A DNA stretch of 64,000 nucleotides, from assembly GCA_039024915.1 (NCBI GenBank), contig JBCCPK010000001.1, positions 186,001-250,000 on the forward strand, written 5' to 3'. Positions 36,576 to 44,671 of this stretch are shown here, in pieces (position 1 is the stretch's first letter; each line of letters opens with the position of its first letter). Position numbers and translations under genes: made by a program. This stretch comes from Pseudomonadota bacterium. GTDB lineage: Bacteria; Pseudomonadota; Alphaproteobacteria; Rhizobiales; MH13. Below the pieces are notes generated by a model. The model did no database searches and was not told the origin of the DNA. It was given only the letters and a program-made list of their open reading frames with translations.

Positions 36576-37298
36576 TCAAGCCAATGTGAGATTGCGAATC
36601 CCGCCTTGATTGACCCCACCGGTATCGTCGCTGTCTGATGAGACACCAAGCGCCACAAGGGTTTGGCTTGGGCTTCCAAATGCACGTTGATGGTCGCCGG
36701 CAAGGTCAACTGTCTCATTGGTCCAACCAGCAGTGCCAGCTGAGCGTAACACAATCGTTTTGCCGCGAGAGCGCAAATATGGGCTGTCCAGAATTGCGCC
36801 GCGACCCGATTGTCCGCCCCACACGTAGATGAGTGTGCGTCCATTTCGCATCCCCAGCAACCGCGAGAGTGCAGGCGTCTGATCGCCGAACCGGGCGGCG
36901 GTGTCGGCATCAACGAAAACGAAATACAGGGCCAGAGCCCGATCATCACCTCCTCGCCGAGCAAGGTTGGTAGCGCCAACGGCTTGGCTGACCTGCCACT
37001 GCCAAGTCGCCTGCGTTGCGGCTCGAGCGTTTGTGGGAACGACACCATAAAGCACCGAGGACGACTGCTGTGCCGTTACCGAAAGCGTGCTGCCCGAGGG
37101 TGCAAACTGAGTTGGTGAGATGCCATTGAACTCCCAGCTACGCCATCCCGAAAAGCTTATCGGCGTTGACGCCACCGTTTGAGACGCGACGAATGGCATG
37201 CTGGCCAGTCCAGCAATTCCGGCGATGACACCCCTGCGGGTCGTGCCGCTTGGTTCGGTCGAGAGCAGGGCGTTGTGATGAATGTGATTGCGGGTCAT
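36576..37298 (-). CDS. DUF3047 protein with Tat-like signal
   Basis: A 240-residue exported protein. TTRRGVIAGIAGLASMPFVA near residue 20 fits a twin-arginine signal peptide. The mature part matches DUF3047: WRSWEFNGISPTQF, TWQWQVSQAV, RGGDDRALALYFVFVDAD and the GRTLIYVWGG, ETVDLAGDHQRAFG runs. Function unknown; family members are found next to diverse enzymes. The ATG at 37298 is preferred over the frame opening at 37466 since it starts the signal. It converges with lldD, with only 2 bp between the stops. Confidence 0.82.
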   Translation of the reverse strand: MTRNHIHHNALLSTEPSGTTRRGVIAGIAGLASMPFVASQTVASTPISFSGWRSWEFNGISPTQFAPSGSTLSVTAQQSSSVLYGVVPTNARAATQATWQWQVSQAVGATNLARRGGDDRALALYFVFVDADTAARFGDQTPALSRLLGMRNGRTLIYVWGGQSGRGAILDSPYLRSRGKTIVLRSAGTAGWTNETVDLAGDHQRAFGSPSQTLVALGVSSDSDDTGGVNQGGIRNLTLA

Positions 37299-37393
37299 GG
37301 TGATCCTTAACGATCGGATGTAGCGTCGCGGCATCTTACGCATGCCTTGCCATTTCCGATGTTGAAACTTCTTACCGTCCAGATCACGCTTGC

Positions 37394-38053
37394 GTGATGA
37401 TGTGCAGCGTGTCGATCCTAAAAAGGCCCTTGCAAAACAGGGTCCACCCGAGCGGCGACCTTGCATCGGTGGCTGCTCGGGGCACCTTTATGGGTAATCG
37501 CGGGGGTCGGATTCACACGTCCGAGCAGTGTCTCAAACGCGGCAAACCCTGGGCTGGCAAAAGATGGATCATCTGCATGCTTCGTTTCAAGGAACGGAAG
37601 CGAGAGGTCTGGGGTCCCGGATACAGCGAACTGTTTTTTCTGGACGAGGTGACGGCCTTGGCAGCTGGACATCGACCCTGTTTTGAGTGCCGACGCCGAG
37701 ATGCTGAAGCCTTCCGCGGGGCGTTTGCAGACGCTGTGGGTGTGGCTCACGCAGCTCTGTCAGCCGAGGCCATCGACGAGCGATTGCATGCCGAACGCAC
37801 GCGGCAGGACAGAACTCAGGCGCTGTGGGCAAGTCTGCCAGTTGGTACGTTGGTCGAAACCTCACAGGGGGTTCTTGCAAAAGCGCCGCACGGAGCAATC
37901 GGGTGGTCCTTTGGCGGTTATCAGTCTTCATACACTCCCTCAGGCTCTGATAGAATAAGGCTCCTTACGCCACCATCGACGGTCGCAGCTTTACGCGCTG
38001 GCTATCGTCCAAGCTGGCACCCAAGCGCATCCGAAGGTACGCACCATGGCTGA
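37394..38053 (+). CDS. Conserved hypothetical protein with C-x2-C
   Basis: A 219-residue cytosolic protein without a name. The start is GTG 37394 or one of the next two ATGs. It has GTFMGNRGGRIH near 30-41, RWIICMLRFKERKREVWGPGYSELFFLDEVTALAAGHRPCFECRRRDAEAF, with a C-F-E-C pair near 96-99, and a C-terminal LVETSQGVLAKAPHGAIGWSFGGYQ. The Cys pair could bind metal, but the second pair needed for a zinc finger is not seen. Its stop overlaps the next gene by 8 bp, so the two are probably co-translated. Confidence 0.72.
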   Translation: MMMCSVSILKRPLQNRVHPSGDLASVAARGTFMGNRGGRIHTSEQCLKRGKPWAGKRWIICMLRFKERKREVWGPGYSELFFLDEVTALAAGHRPCFECRRRDAEAFRGAFADAVGVAHAALSAEAIDERLHAERTRQDRTQALWASLPVGTLVETSQGVLAKAPHGAIGWSFGGYQSSYTPSGSDRIRLLTPPSTVAALRAGYRPSWHPSASEGTHHG

Positions 38054-38657
38054 TAAAGAAGCGGATGCGGATGGCGGTGTCTTGGCCTTCTTGGCGGCTT
38101 CCGGGGCGCTGAAGGATACGATGCGGTCCGCCTTCACAGATGCTGGTGCGCGGGAAAACACTGCGGCGCATAGCTGGCGACTCGCGCTTTGGATTGTTGC
38201 ACTTGAGCCAGAACTCGACGGTTACGACCTCGCTCGACTTCTCAAGATGGCGATTGTGCATGACTTGGGTGAAGCGATCACCGGTGATGTGCCGGCAATC
38301 CAGCAAAAAGGCGATCAGGCACAGCGCAAACAGGCTGAAAGCGCTGCGCTTCGCAGTCTGGTTGCGAGTTTGCCCGACACCGCGCAGCAAGCGATCACCG
38401 AGGTTGCGGAGGCATATGATGACGGCGTTGAATCCGAAGCCAAGCTTCTTAAGGCCCTCGACAAGCTTGAAACCTTGCTCCAACACGCAACCGGGGAAAA
38501 CCCAGCCGATTTCGATTATACCTTCAACCTGACCTATGGAACGGACTGGACGAACGCGCTTCCTCTTACGGCATCCTTACGTACACGGATCGACGCTCTG
38601 ACGCGCCAGAGGCTCGCTGGCGACAGTGGCAAATATGTCAAAAAGTCATTGGTCTGA
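38046..38657 (+). CDS. HD-domain phosphohydrolase
   Basis: A 203-residue metal-dependent phosphohydrolase of the HD superfamily resembling YfbR-type 5'-deoxynucleotidases. Visible motifs are ENTAAHSWRLAL (first His), MAIVHDLGEAITGDVP (HD pair) and KALDKLETLLQHA (distal Asp). The natural substrate is probably a nucleotide. Its start overlaps the preceding gene by 8 bp, which suggests a joint function. No partner protein nearby explains the substrate. Confidence 0.87.
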   Translation: MADKEADADGGVLAFLAASGALKDTMRSAFTDAGARENTAAHSWRLALWIVALEPELDGYDLARLLKMAIVHDLGEAITGDVPAIQQKGDQAQRKQAESAALRSLVASLPDTAQQAITEVAEAYDDGVESEAKLLKALDKLETLLQHATGENPADFDYTFNLTYGTDWTNALPLTASLRTRIDALTRQRLAGDSGKYVKKSLV

Positions 38658-38773
38658 TCCGATGGTGGAGCTTGGCCTTGTGCGGACTACTCGTCGATGT
38701 CATGGTTTTGCCGCAACGCAGCATTATACCTGCTTCAGGGGGAAATGCCTGATTCTCCGAACTGGAAAATCAG

Positions 38774-41512
38774 ATGTCGATTCAAAATCTTGATGCGTTT
38801 TTTGCACCGCAGCATATCGCGCTGATCGGTGCTAGCCCAAAAGATGGTAGCGTTGGCCGCGCGTTCGCGGAAGGCCTCGTTGCGTCGGCAAGCGGGCGCA
38901 GGATTTCTTTTATAAATCCCAATCATGAGATTGTTCTTGACCACCCATGCGTCGGGTCTCTGGCCGAGCTTGAAAGCGCGCCGGATCTGGCAGTCGTGGC
39001 GACACCAGCCGACACCGTTCCCGGGCTGATCGCGGAGGCGAAACTGACCGGCGTTCGCGCTTCGATCGTCGTTTCTGGCTGCACAGGCGGCGATCAGGGC
39101 GCTCTGAAGCGGGCGATGCGCGCGGCGGCTCGACGATCAGACATGCGAATTCTTGGTCCCGATTCCGAAGGGGTTTGGTCCGCGGCTTCCGGATTGAACG
39201 CAACGCTGGCGGCTGCGCCGCCCTTGCCCGGTTCGCTGGGCCTTGTTGCCCAATCAGGCGCGATCATGAACGCGGTTATTGACTGGGGTAACGCGGTCAA
39301 GGTTGGCTTTTCCAAAGCCGTCTCGCTCGGTGAAGCGTCCGATGTTGATCTCGACGACCTGCTTGATCATCTCGCTTACGATATTCGGACACGGGCCATT
39401 CTCGTTTGCGTTGAGACGATTGGCGATCCACGGCGCTTCTTTTCGGCCGCACGAGCCGCCGCCAAGGTCAAGCCGGTGGTCATCCTCAAGTCCGGTCGCC
39501 ACCCCGTAACGCTTGAGCGCAGCGGGACACATGCTGCGATGCTGGCCAGCGAGGATGCTGCATATGATGCGGCATTCAGGCGTTCTGGGCTTTTGCGCGT
39601 ACACGACCTCGATGAGCTTTTCGATGCCGCAGAAGCCCTTGCCCGGCTCAAGCGACCGTCAGAAACGGGAAAACGACTCGCCATCATCACCAACGACCGA
39701 GGGATCGGCATGCTTGCCGCCGACCGGTTGCGCGACGAAGGCGGCATGCTAGCGGGGCTGGGCGAACAGGCGCACAGCGTCGTTGAGAAGCATACAAATC
39801 CGTATTGGCTAGGCGAAACCCCAGTGGTGTTGGAGCCTGCAGTACCAACCGAAGGACATGTGGAAACGATAGAGGCGTTGATCGACGACCCGCAAAACGA
39901 TGCGGTGATGTTGGCCTACAGCCCCAACCGGCTATCGGGGATGCTCGACCAAGCAAAAAGCTTCGCCGAACTGATCGCACAAAAGACAAAGGATCGCTCA
40001 CGCCCCAAGCCCGTGCTTGTTTCATGGCTTGAGCGTGACCCCGCTGCGATGGCCGCGTTTGATGAAGGCAATGTCGCACGCTACCGCACCCCCGGCGACG
40101 CGGTGAGGGGCTTCATGGACATTGTGCGGTATACGACCGCCCAACGCGAATTGTCGGAGACCCCGCCAGCTCTCCCCGAAGATCTCGCGAGCGCTGACGT
40201 CACGCGGGTGCGCGCCCTGTGCGATGACGCGCTGGCGCAAGGGCGACATTGGCTGAACCCTGATGAGATCACGGACGTCTTGGCGACTTACGGGTTGGTC
40301 TACGTCGCGCCAATCCGTGCGGCCGATCCGTATGCAGCGCGCGCTGCGGCTGAAGCATTGAAGCCGACCTGCAGGGCGATGGCAGTGAAGATCGATTCAC
40401 CCGATCTGCCGCACAAGTCCGATGTCGGTGGCGTGGTGTTGGATCTGGCGCTTCCTGAACATGTTGCAGCTGCCACCGAAGCGCTTTTGAAGCGGGTGCG
40501 CCAGCGCGCTCCGCAAGCCCGTCTTGATGGGGTGACAGTCCAACCTATGGCGGATACTTCGGGTGGAATCGAGTTGTTCATGGGGTTGTCTGACGACCCG
40601 GTTTTTGGACCGGTTTTGCTTTTTGGCCGTGGCGGTGTTGCGGTTGAGGCAATGGGCGACATCACCCTCGAATTGGCCCCGGTGGACATGAGACTGGCCG
40701 GACAAATGATTGATCGGACGCGTGTCGCCAAAGTGCTGGCAGGGCATCGCGGTCGCCCTGCGGTCGACGGTCAAGCCGTGCTGGAAAGCCTTGTTCGGCT
40801 CTCCCAGCTTGCGGCCGATGTTCCACAGATTAAACGGCTCGATCTCAACCCCGTCCTTGCCAGCCCAAAAGGCGCACGCGTGCTCGATGCTCGAATACAG
40901 CTGGCGGAAGCGGATGTTGGCGACCGGACTTTTGATACCAACCCGCGCTTCACGATCCGACCCTATCCACGCAACTGGGAACGGTGGCTTGATCTCAAAG
41001 GCGGTGATCAAGTCTTTGTTCGGCCAGTTAGGCCGGAAGACGAACCGGCGTTCCGAGATTTCTTTGCAAAAACGACAGCGGAAGACCTGCGTTTACGGTT
41101 CTTTTCGAGCGTGCGCGACTTTTCTCACAAGTTCATCGCACGGCTCACGCAGATAGACTATGCGCGCGACATGGCGTTTGGGGCCTTTGATAGCCATGGC
41201 GAACTGATCGGCGTCGTTCGCCTCCATGCAGACCCGGAACGCAAATCCGGCGAGTACGCCATCCTTCTGCGGTCAGATCTCAAAGGTCAGGGCCTTGGCT
41301 GGGCACTGATGCGACTGGTGATCGAATATGGCCGCGCCGAGCGGTTTGAGCGGATCGAAGGGCAGGTGCTGGCTGAGAACACCACCATGCTCAGTATGTG
41401 CCAAGCGCTGGGTTTCTCGCTCAAAACAGACCCTGAGGAGCGCGAGATCGTCAATTGCAAGCTTGAGCTCAAGGATCTCGGAGACCAAGAGTTGCCGATC
41501 GATCAAGGCTAG
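38774..41512 (+). CDS. Pat-like acyl-CoA synthetase / GNAT acetyltransferase
   Basis: A 912-residue fusion in the order of E. coli Pat/YfiQ. It has a CoA-binding domain (about 5-130), succinyl-CoA-ligase-like domains (to about 450), an ATP-grasp part (about 475-690) and a C-terminal GNAT domain (about 740-890, with KGQGLGWALMRLVIEYGR as the acetyl-CoA loop). The SHTGALAG region, whose His is phosphorylated in active ADP-forming synthetases, reads THAAMLAS here, so synthetase activity is doubtful. It probably acetylates lysines of metabolic enzymes and senses acetyl-CoA. Confidence 0.9.
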   Translation: MSIQNLDAFFAPQHIALIGASPKDGSVGRAFAEGLVASASGRRISFINPNHEIVLDHPCVGSLAELESAPDLAVVATPADTVPGLIAEAKLTGVRASIVVSGCTGGDQGALKRAMRAAARRSDMRILGPDSEGVWSAASGLNATLAAAPPLPGSLGLVAQSGAIMNAVIDWGNAVKVGFSKAVSLGEASDVDLDDLLDHLAYDIRTRAILVCVETIGDPRRFFSAARAAAKVKPVVILKSGRHPVTLERSGTHAAMLASEDAAYDAAFRRSGLLRVHDLDELFDAAEALARLKRPSETGKRLAIITNDRGIGMLAADRLRDEGGMLAGLGEQAHSVVEKHTNPYWLGETPVVLEPAVPTEGHVETIEALIDDPQNDAVMLAYSPNRLSGMLDQAKSFAELIAQKTKDRSRPKPVLVSWLERDPAAMAAFDEGNVARYRTPGDAVRGFMDIVRYTTAQRELSETPPALPEDLASADVTRVRALCDDALAQGRHWLNPDEITDVLATYGLVYVAPIRAADPYAARAAAEALKPTCRAMAVKIDSPDLPHKSDVGGVVLDLALPEHVAAATEALLKRVRQRAPQARLDGVTVQPMADTSGGIELFMGLSDDPVFGPVLLFGRGGVAVEAMGDITLELAPVDMRLAGQMIDRTRVAKVLAGHRGRPAVDGQAVLESLVRLSQLAADVPQIKRLDLNPVLASPKGARVLDARIQLAEADVGDRTFDTNPRFTIRPYPRNWERWLDLKGGDQVFVRPVRPEDEPAFRDFFAKTTAEDLRLRFFSSVRDFSHKFIARLTQIDYARDMAFGAFDSHGELIGVVRLHADPERKSGEYAILLRSDLKGQGLGWALMRLVIEYGRAERFERIEGQVLAENTTMLSMCQALGFSLKTDPEEREIVNCKLELKDLGDQELPIDQG

Positions 41513-41733
41513 CCGTCCACGCGCGGATGGGCCTTGGGCCCACCAACGCAGATGCGTGTTCTTGCGACTGCCGGGCAGGATCAAATTCTGGGATACTCTT
41601 TCCGAAGTGAAGACCGTTCAGCCTCCGCAAGAGCTCGGTCGGTAGGTCGTCAGCGACAAGAGCGTGTCGTCGGGCCTTTATGAAGCGCCGAACCGACGAA
41701 AAAGCACTTGTTCGGCCAAAGGAGCCGATCACA

Positions 41734-43491
41734 ATGACGGCCACAGCACGACGCAGACCAGCTGACCGATCGGGAGAGCCCGACGCTAAGAAGCAACCAA
41801 GTGAGCCATACTCGTCTCATGAAAAAGACGCTGTCGATGGTTCGACCAGGTGTTCGTCAAGTCCGGCTGTCACAGGCCGCGAACGACCGCACAGGAACCC
41901 GTCACACACAGGAATCCGCTCCCAGGGCGACATTACCCACGTCGTTGGTGATCAATCAGCGGTCATCGCTTTTTTGAGCGACCCACGAAGCTACGGGCTT
42001 GATCAAGCGTTTGATCCGGTCGAGCGTATCGATACCCATGGTGCGATTGTCTTCCTTGCAGGCACGCGAGCTTACAAGCTCAAGCGAGCGGTTTGCTTTC
42101 CATTCATGGACCTCTCAACGTTGGCCCGTCGCGAAGAAGCCTGCAAAGCGGAGATCGCCATCAACAAGCCGCTTGCACCGGAAATCTACATTGATGCGGT
42201 TGCGATCACCCGCGGGCCATCGCGTGAGCTGACCATCAATGGGCAAGGCGAAGCCATTGATTGGGCCGTTGAAATGCATCGGTTCGACACTGGCCAGACG
42301 TTTGATCAACTCGCCGCTGCAAACGCGCTTGATGATGATGATCTCGACAAGGCCATCGATGTTGCGGTGGCCTTCCAAGCGCGCGCACCGGAGCGCCGAG
42401 CGAGCGACTGGATCGCAGACTTGGGGGGCTATATCGAGCACAACGACCAGGCCTTCCTTGAGGCACCGGCTATATTCTCACGCCCAGCGGTCAGTGAGCT
42501 GACCGCCAGAACCATTGAAAAGTGGAAGAGCCTGGAGCCTCTGCTTCTGCAACGCGGGCAGGCGCAGCGTGTTCGGCGGGCACATGGCGACATGCATCTG
42601 CGCAACATCGTCAAGCTGAAGGACAGCATCCGACTGTTTGACGCTATCGAGTTCGATGACCGCATCGCAACAGGCGATGTCCTGTACGATTTAGCGTTCT
42701 TGCTGATGGATCTGGACCATCTTGGTCTTCGGGACAAAGCGAACCGGGCACTGAACCGATACCTGTCAGCACCGACGGGGCCAGGTGATCTCGATGGGCT
42801 TGCTGCGCTGCCGTTCTACATGTCTATGCGCGCTGCGCTTCGGGCGAAGATTTGCGCAATGAGTGCAGCTCATCAAACGGGGACAGATGCAATGCGCTCA
42901 AAAGCTGAAGCTCGAAATCTGTTTACCTACGCGGCGGACATGCTCGAACCAAGAGACCTCTCCCTTACCGTCATTGGTGGACTGTCGGGGACCGGAAAGA
43001 GCAGATTGGCGCAAGCCCTCGCGCCACGCTTGGGCTGCTCCCCAGGAGCGGTGATCATTCGCTCCGATATCGTCCGCAAATCGCTTCTGGAATCCAGGCC
43101 TGAGGAGAAATTGGGCCCGTCCGCCTACCAACGTTCCGTATCGCAAACCGTGTACGCTGAAATGGCGCGGCAGGCCGCTGTCACGCTAGAAGCCGGTCAG
43201 TCGGTTGTGGTCGATGCTGTTTTTGCGACGGCCCAGGAACGGCAGGCAATTGAAGATGTTGCGCTGGCGGCAGAGTGCCATTTCGCTGCGGTTTGGCTCG
43301 ACGCGCCGCTTGAAACCCGATTAGCGCGGGTCGAAAAGCGGTTTGGTGATGCATCCGATGCAGATAGCCGAGTCGTGGCGCTTCAGCAGGACTACGACTT
43401 GGGGGTCATGGACTGGCCCCTGCTTGATAGCAGCGGCTCGTTTGAGAAGGTTTGCGAACGGGTACGGCGCGCCATCGATCGACTGAACTAA
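41734..43491 (+). CDS. APH-like domain fused to P-loop kinase
   Basis: A 585-residue two-domain protein often named bifunctional aminoglycoside phosphotransferase/ATP-binding protein. The N-terminal part (about 80-380) has the kinase-like loop RRAHGDMHLRNIV with catalytic Asp and Asn, then LFDAIEFDD. The C-terminal part (about 420-585) is a small ATPase with Walker A GLSGTGKS and resembles gluconate or zeta-toxin-type kinases. The start is uncertain: ATG 41734 with GGAGCC upstream is used, 41680 is also open. About 60 N-terminal residues are charged and variable. The true substrate of this family is unknown; resistance is unlikely. Confidence 0.82.
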   Translation: MTATARRRPADRSGEPDAKKQPSEPYSSHEKDAVDGSTRCSSSPAVTGRERPHRNPSHTGIRSQGDITHVVGDQSAVIAFLSDPRSYGLDQAFDPVERIDTHGAIVFLAGTRAYKLKRAVCFPFMDLSTLARREEACKAEIAINKPLAPEIYIDAVAITRGPSRELTINGQGEAIDWAVEMHRFDTGQTFDQLAAANALDDDDLDKAIDVAVAFQARAPERRASDWIADLGGYIEHNDQAFLEAPAIFSRPAVSELTARTIEKWKSLEPLLLQRGQAQRVRRAHGDMHLRNIVKLKDSIRLFDAIEFDDRIATGDVLYDLAFLLMDLDHLGLRDKANRALNRYLSAPTGPGDLDGLAALPFYMSMRAALRAKICAMSAAHQTGTDAMRSKAEARNLFTYAADMLEPRDLSLTVIGGLSGTGKSRLAQALAPRLGCSPGAVIIRSDIVRKSLLESRPEEKLGPSAYQRSVSQTVYAEMARQAAVTLEAGQSVVVDAVFATAQERQAIEDVALAAECHFAAVWLDAPLETRLARVEKRFGDASDADSRVVALQQDYDLGVMDWPLLDSSGSFEKVCERVRRAIDRLN

Positions 43492-43499
43492 CGTCAGCC

Positions 43500-43796
43500 T
43501 CAGAACGCAGCGCGAACGAACCCAACAACCGCCAGCCCGCCGGCCACCGCAAGCCAATCCTTCCGGAAAGCAACCATCATGACGGCTGCAGCGAACAGGC
43601 CGGCTAGTCCAGCCACGCCGCTCTGCAGCGTGATGGGGACGACGGTGGCCAGTATGACGCCACCGGGAAGGGCCTCCAACCCGCGCCGCAATCGGGCGGT
43701 CAGCGGAACACGGCCTAGAATGAAGAAGCCCATTGTCTTGGCCAACACCGTCATGGCGACCATTGCAGCAATCGCGATCCAAGCGCCTTGCGTCAT
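43500..43796 (-). CDS. azlD: Branched-chain amino acid exporter subunit AzlD
   Basis: A 98-residue inner-membrane protein with about four helices. WIAIAAMVAMTVLAKTMGFFILGRVPLTARLRRGLEALPGGVILATVVP is the AzlD pattern. It is the small partner of AzlC and follows it after 17 bp. The ATG at 43796 is chosen over a longer frame because it begins the first helix. Confidence 0.88.
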   Translation of the reverse strand: MTQGAWIAIAAMVAMTVLAKTMGFFILGRVPLTARLRRGLEALPGGVILATVVPITLQSGVAGLAGLFAAAVMMVAFRKDWLAVAGGLAVVGFVRAAF

Positions 43797-43813
43797 CAGA
43801 ACGGCATCTTCGC

Positions 43814-44554
43814 TCAAGTCGCGCCGTCCCCTTGGGCAGGCATCACGGCTGCGGTGATCGCCGCAGCCAACCCCCCAGCCAGGACGAACCAATAACCAGG
43901 CGCCAAGGCCTGCACAGCGAGCGATACGGCGATCGCCATCAGCCACGGAACTGCGTCCGTTCGCCCACGCCACAGCGGCACCAACATGGTGATGAAGAAG
44001 ATCGGCATGATGAGATCAACGCCAAAGCGTGCCGGGTCTTCCAACGCCGCGGAGGCAAAATAGCCGGGGAATACCGAAGCCACCCACAAGAGATACATGA
44101 AAACGCACGCGCCCAAATAGACGCCCCAATCGCTGCCGCCTTCACGATGGTATCGGATGCCTATCAACCAAGCGGGATCCGATAAAAGCGCCAAAGCTGG
44201 GTATGATTTATAAGCGGGAAGGCCTCCCATCCATGGTCGCAAGGCTGCACCAAGAAGCATCATTCGCAGGTTGACTGTAAAAACGACCGCGCCCATCGCA
44301 AAGGCTGTCGTCCACGTTATCGGCTCAGTCCACAGACCCAGCGCGACATATTGAGAGGCACCTGCAAGCACCAGAGACTGGAAGAAGAAGGCATCGAGGA
44401 ACGTCAGCCCTTGCACAGCAGCGGCGGCACCAAAACCGGCGCCAAAAACCACGATTCCGGGTGTTACGACGAAAGCACGGCGGAACCCCATCCAGAAACC
44501 ACCCATCGAAAAGGGTGCTGGAGATTTTGCGAAGTCGACGTTTCCGCTACTCAA
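43814..44554 (-). CDS. azlC: Branched-chain amino acid exporter subunit AzlC
   Basis: A 246-residue inner-membrane protein with about seven helices. The run LDAFFFQSLVLAGASQYVALGLW and VNLRMMLLGAALRPWM are typical of AzlC. With AzlD it should export branched-chain amino acids or analogues. The frame opens with TTG at 44554, and an ATG at 44506 gives a slightly shorter protein; neither has a clear ribosome-binding site. The pair converges with the APH/kinase gene. Confidence 0.88.
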   Translation of the reverse strand: MSSGNVDFAKSPAPFSMGGFWMGFRRAFVVTPGIVVFGAGFGAAAAVQGLTFLDAFFFQSLVLAGASQYVALGLWTEPITWTTAFAMGAVVFTVNLRMMLLGAALRPWMGGLPAYKSYPALALLSDPAWLIGIRYHREGGSDWGVYLGACVFMYLLWVASVFPGYFASAALEDPARFGVDLIMPIFFITMLVPLWRGRTDAVPWLMAIAVSLAVQALAPGYWFVLAGGLAAAITAAVMPAQGDGAT

Positions 44555-44671
44555 GGCTGACGCAATCCCGTGTCGGCATAACCGCTACGCAGGACCGCGA
44601 GCACCGCAGCCATCGGATGCGATACCTTGGACAGGCGGACGATCTGACTGTTCAAGCGGCGGCGACCGAAC

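Noticed and set aside
41734-43491. Aminoglycoside resistance gene
   Set aside because: The APH-like domain is fused to a P-loop kinase, a housekeeping-type architecture; no resistance-family motifs beyond the generic catalytic loop.
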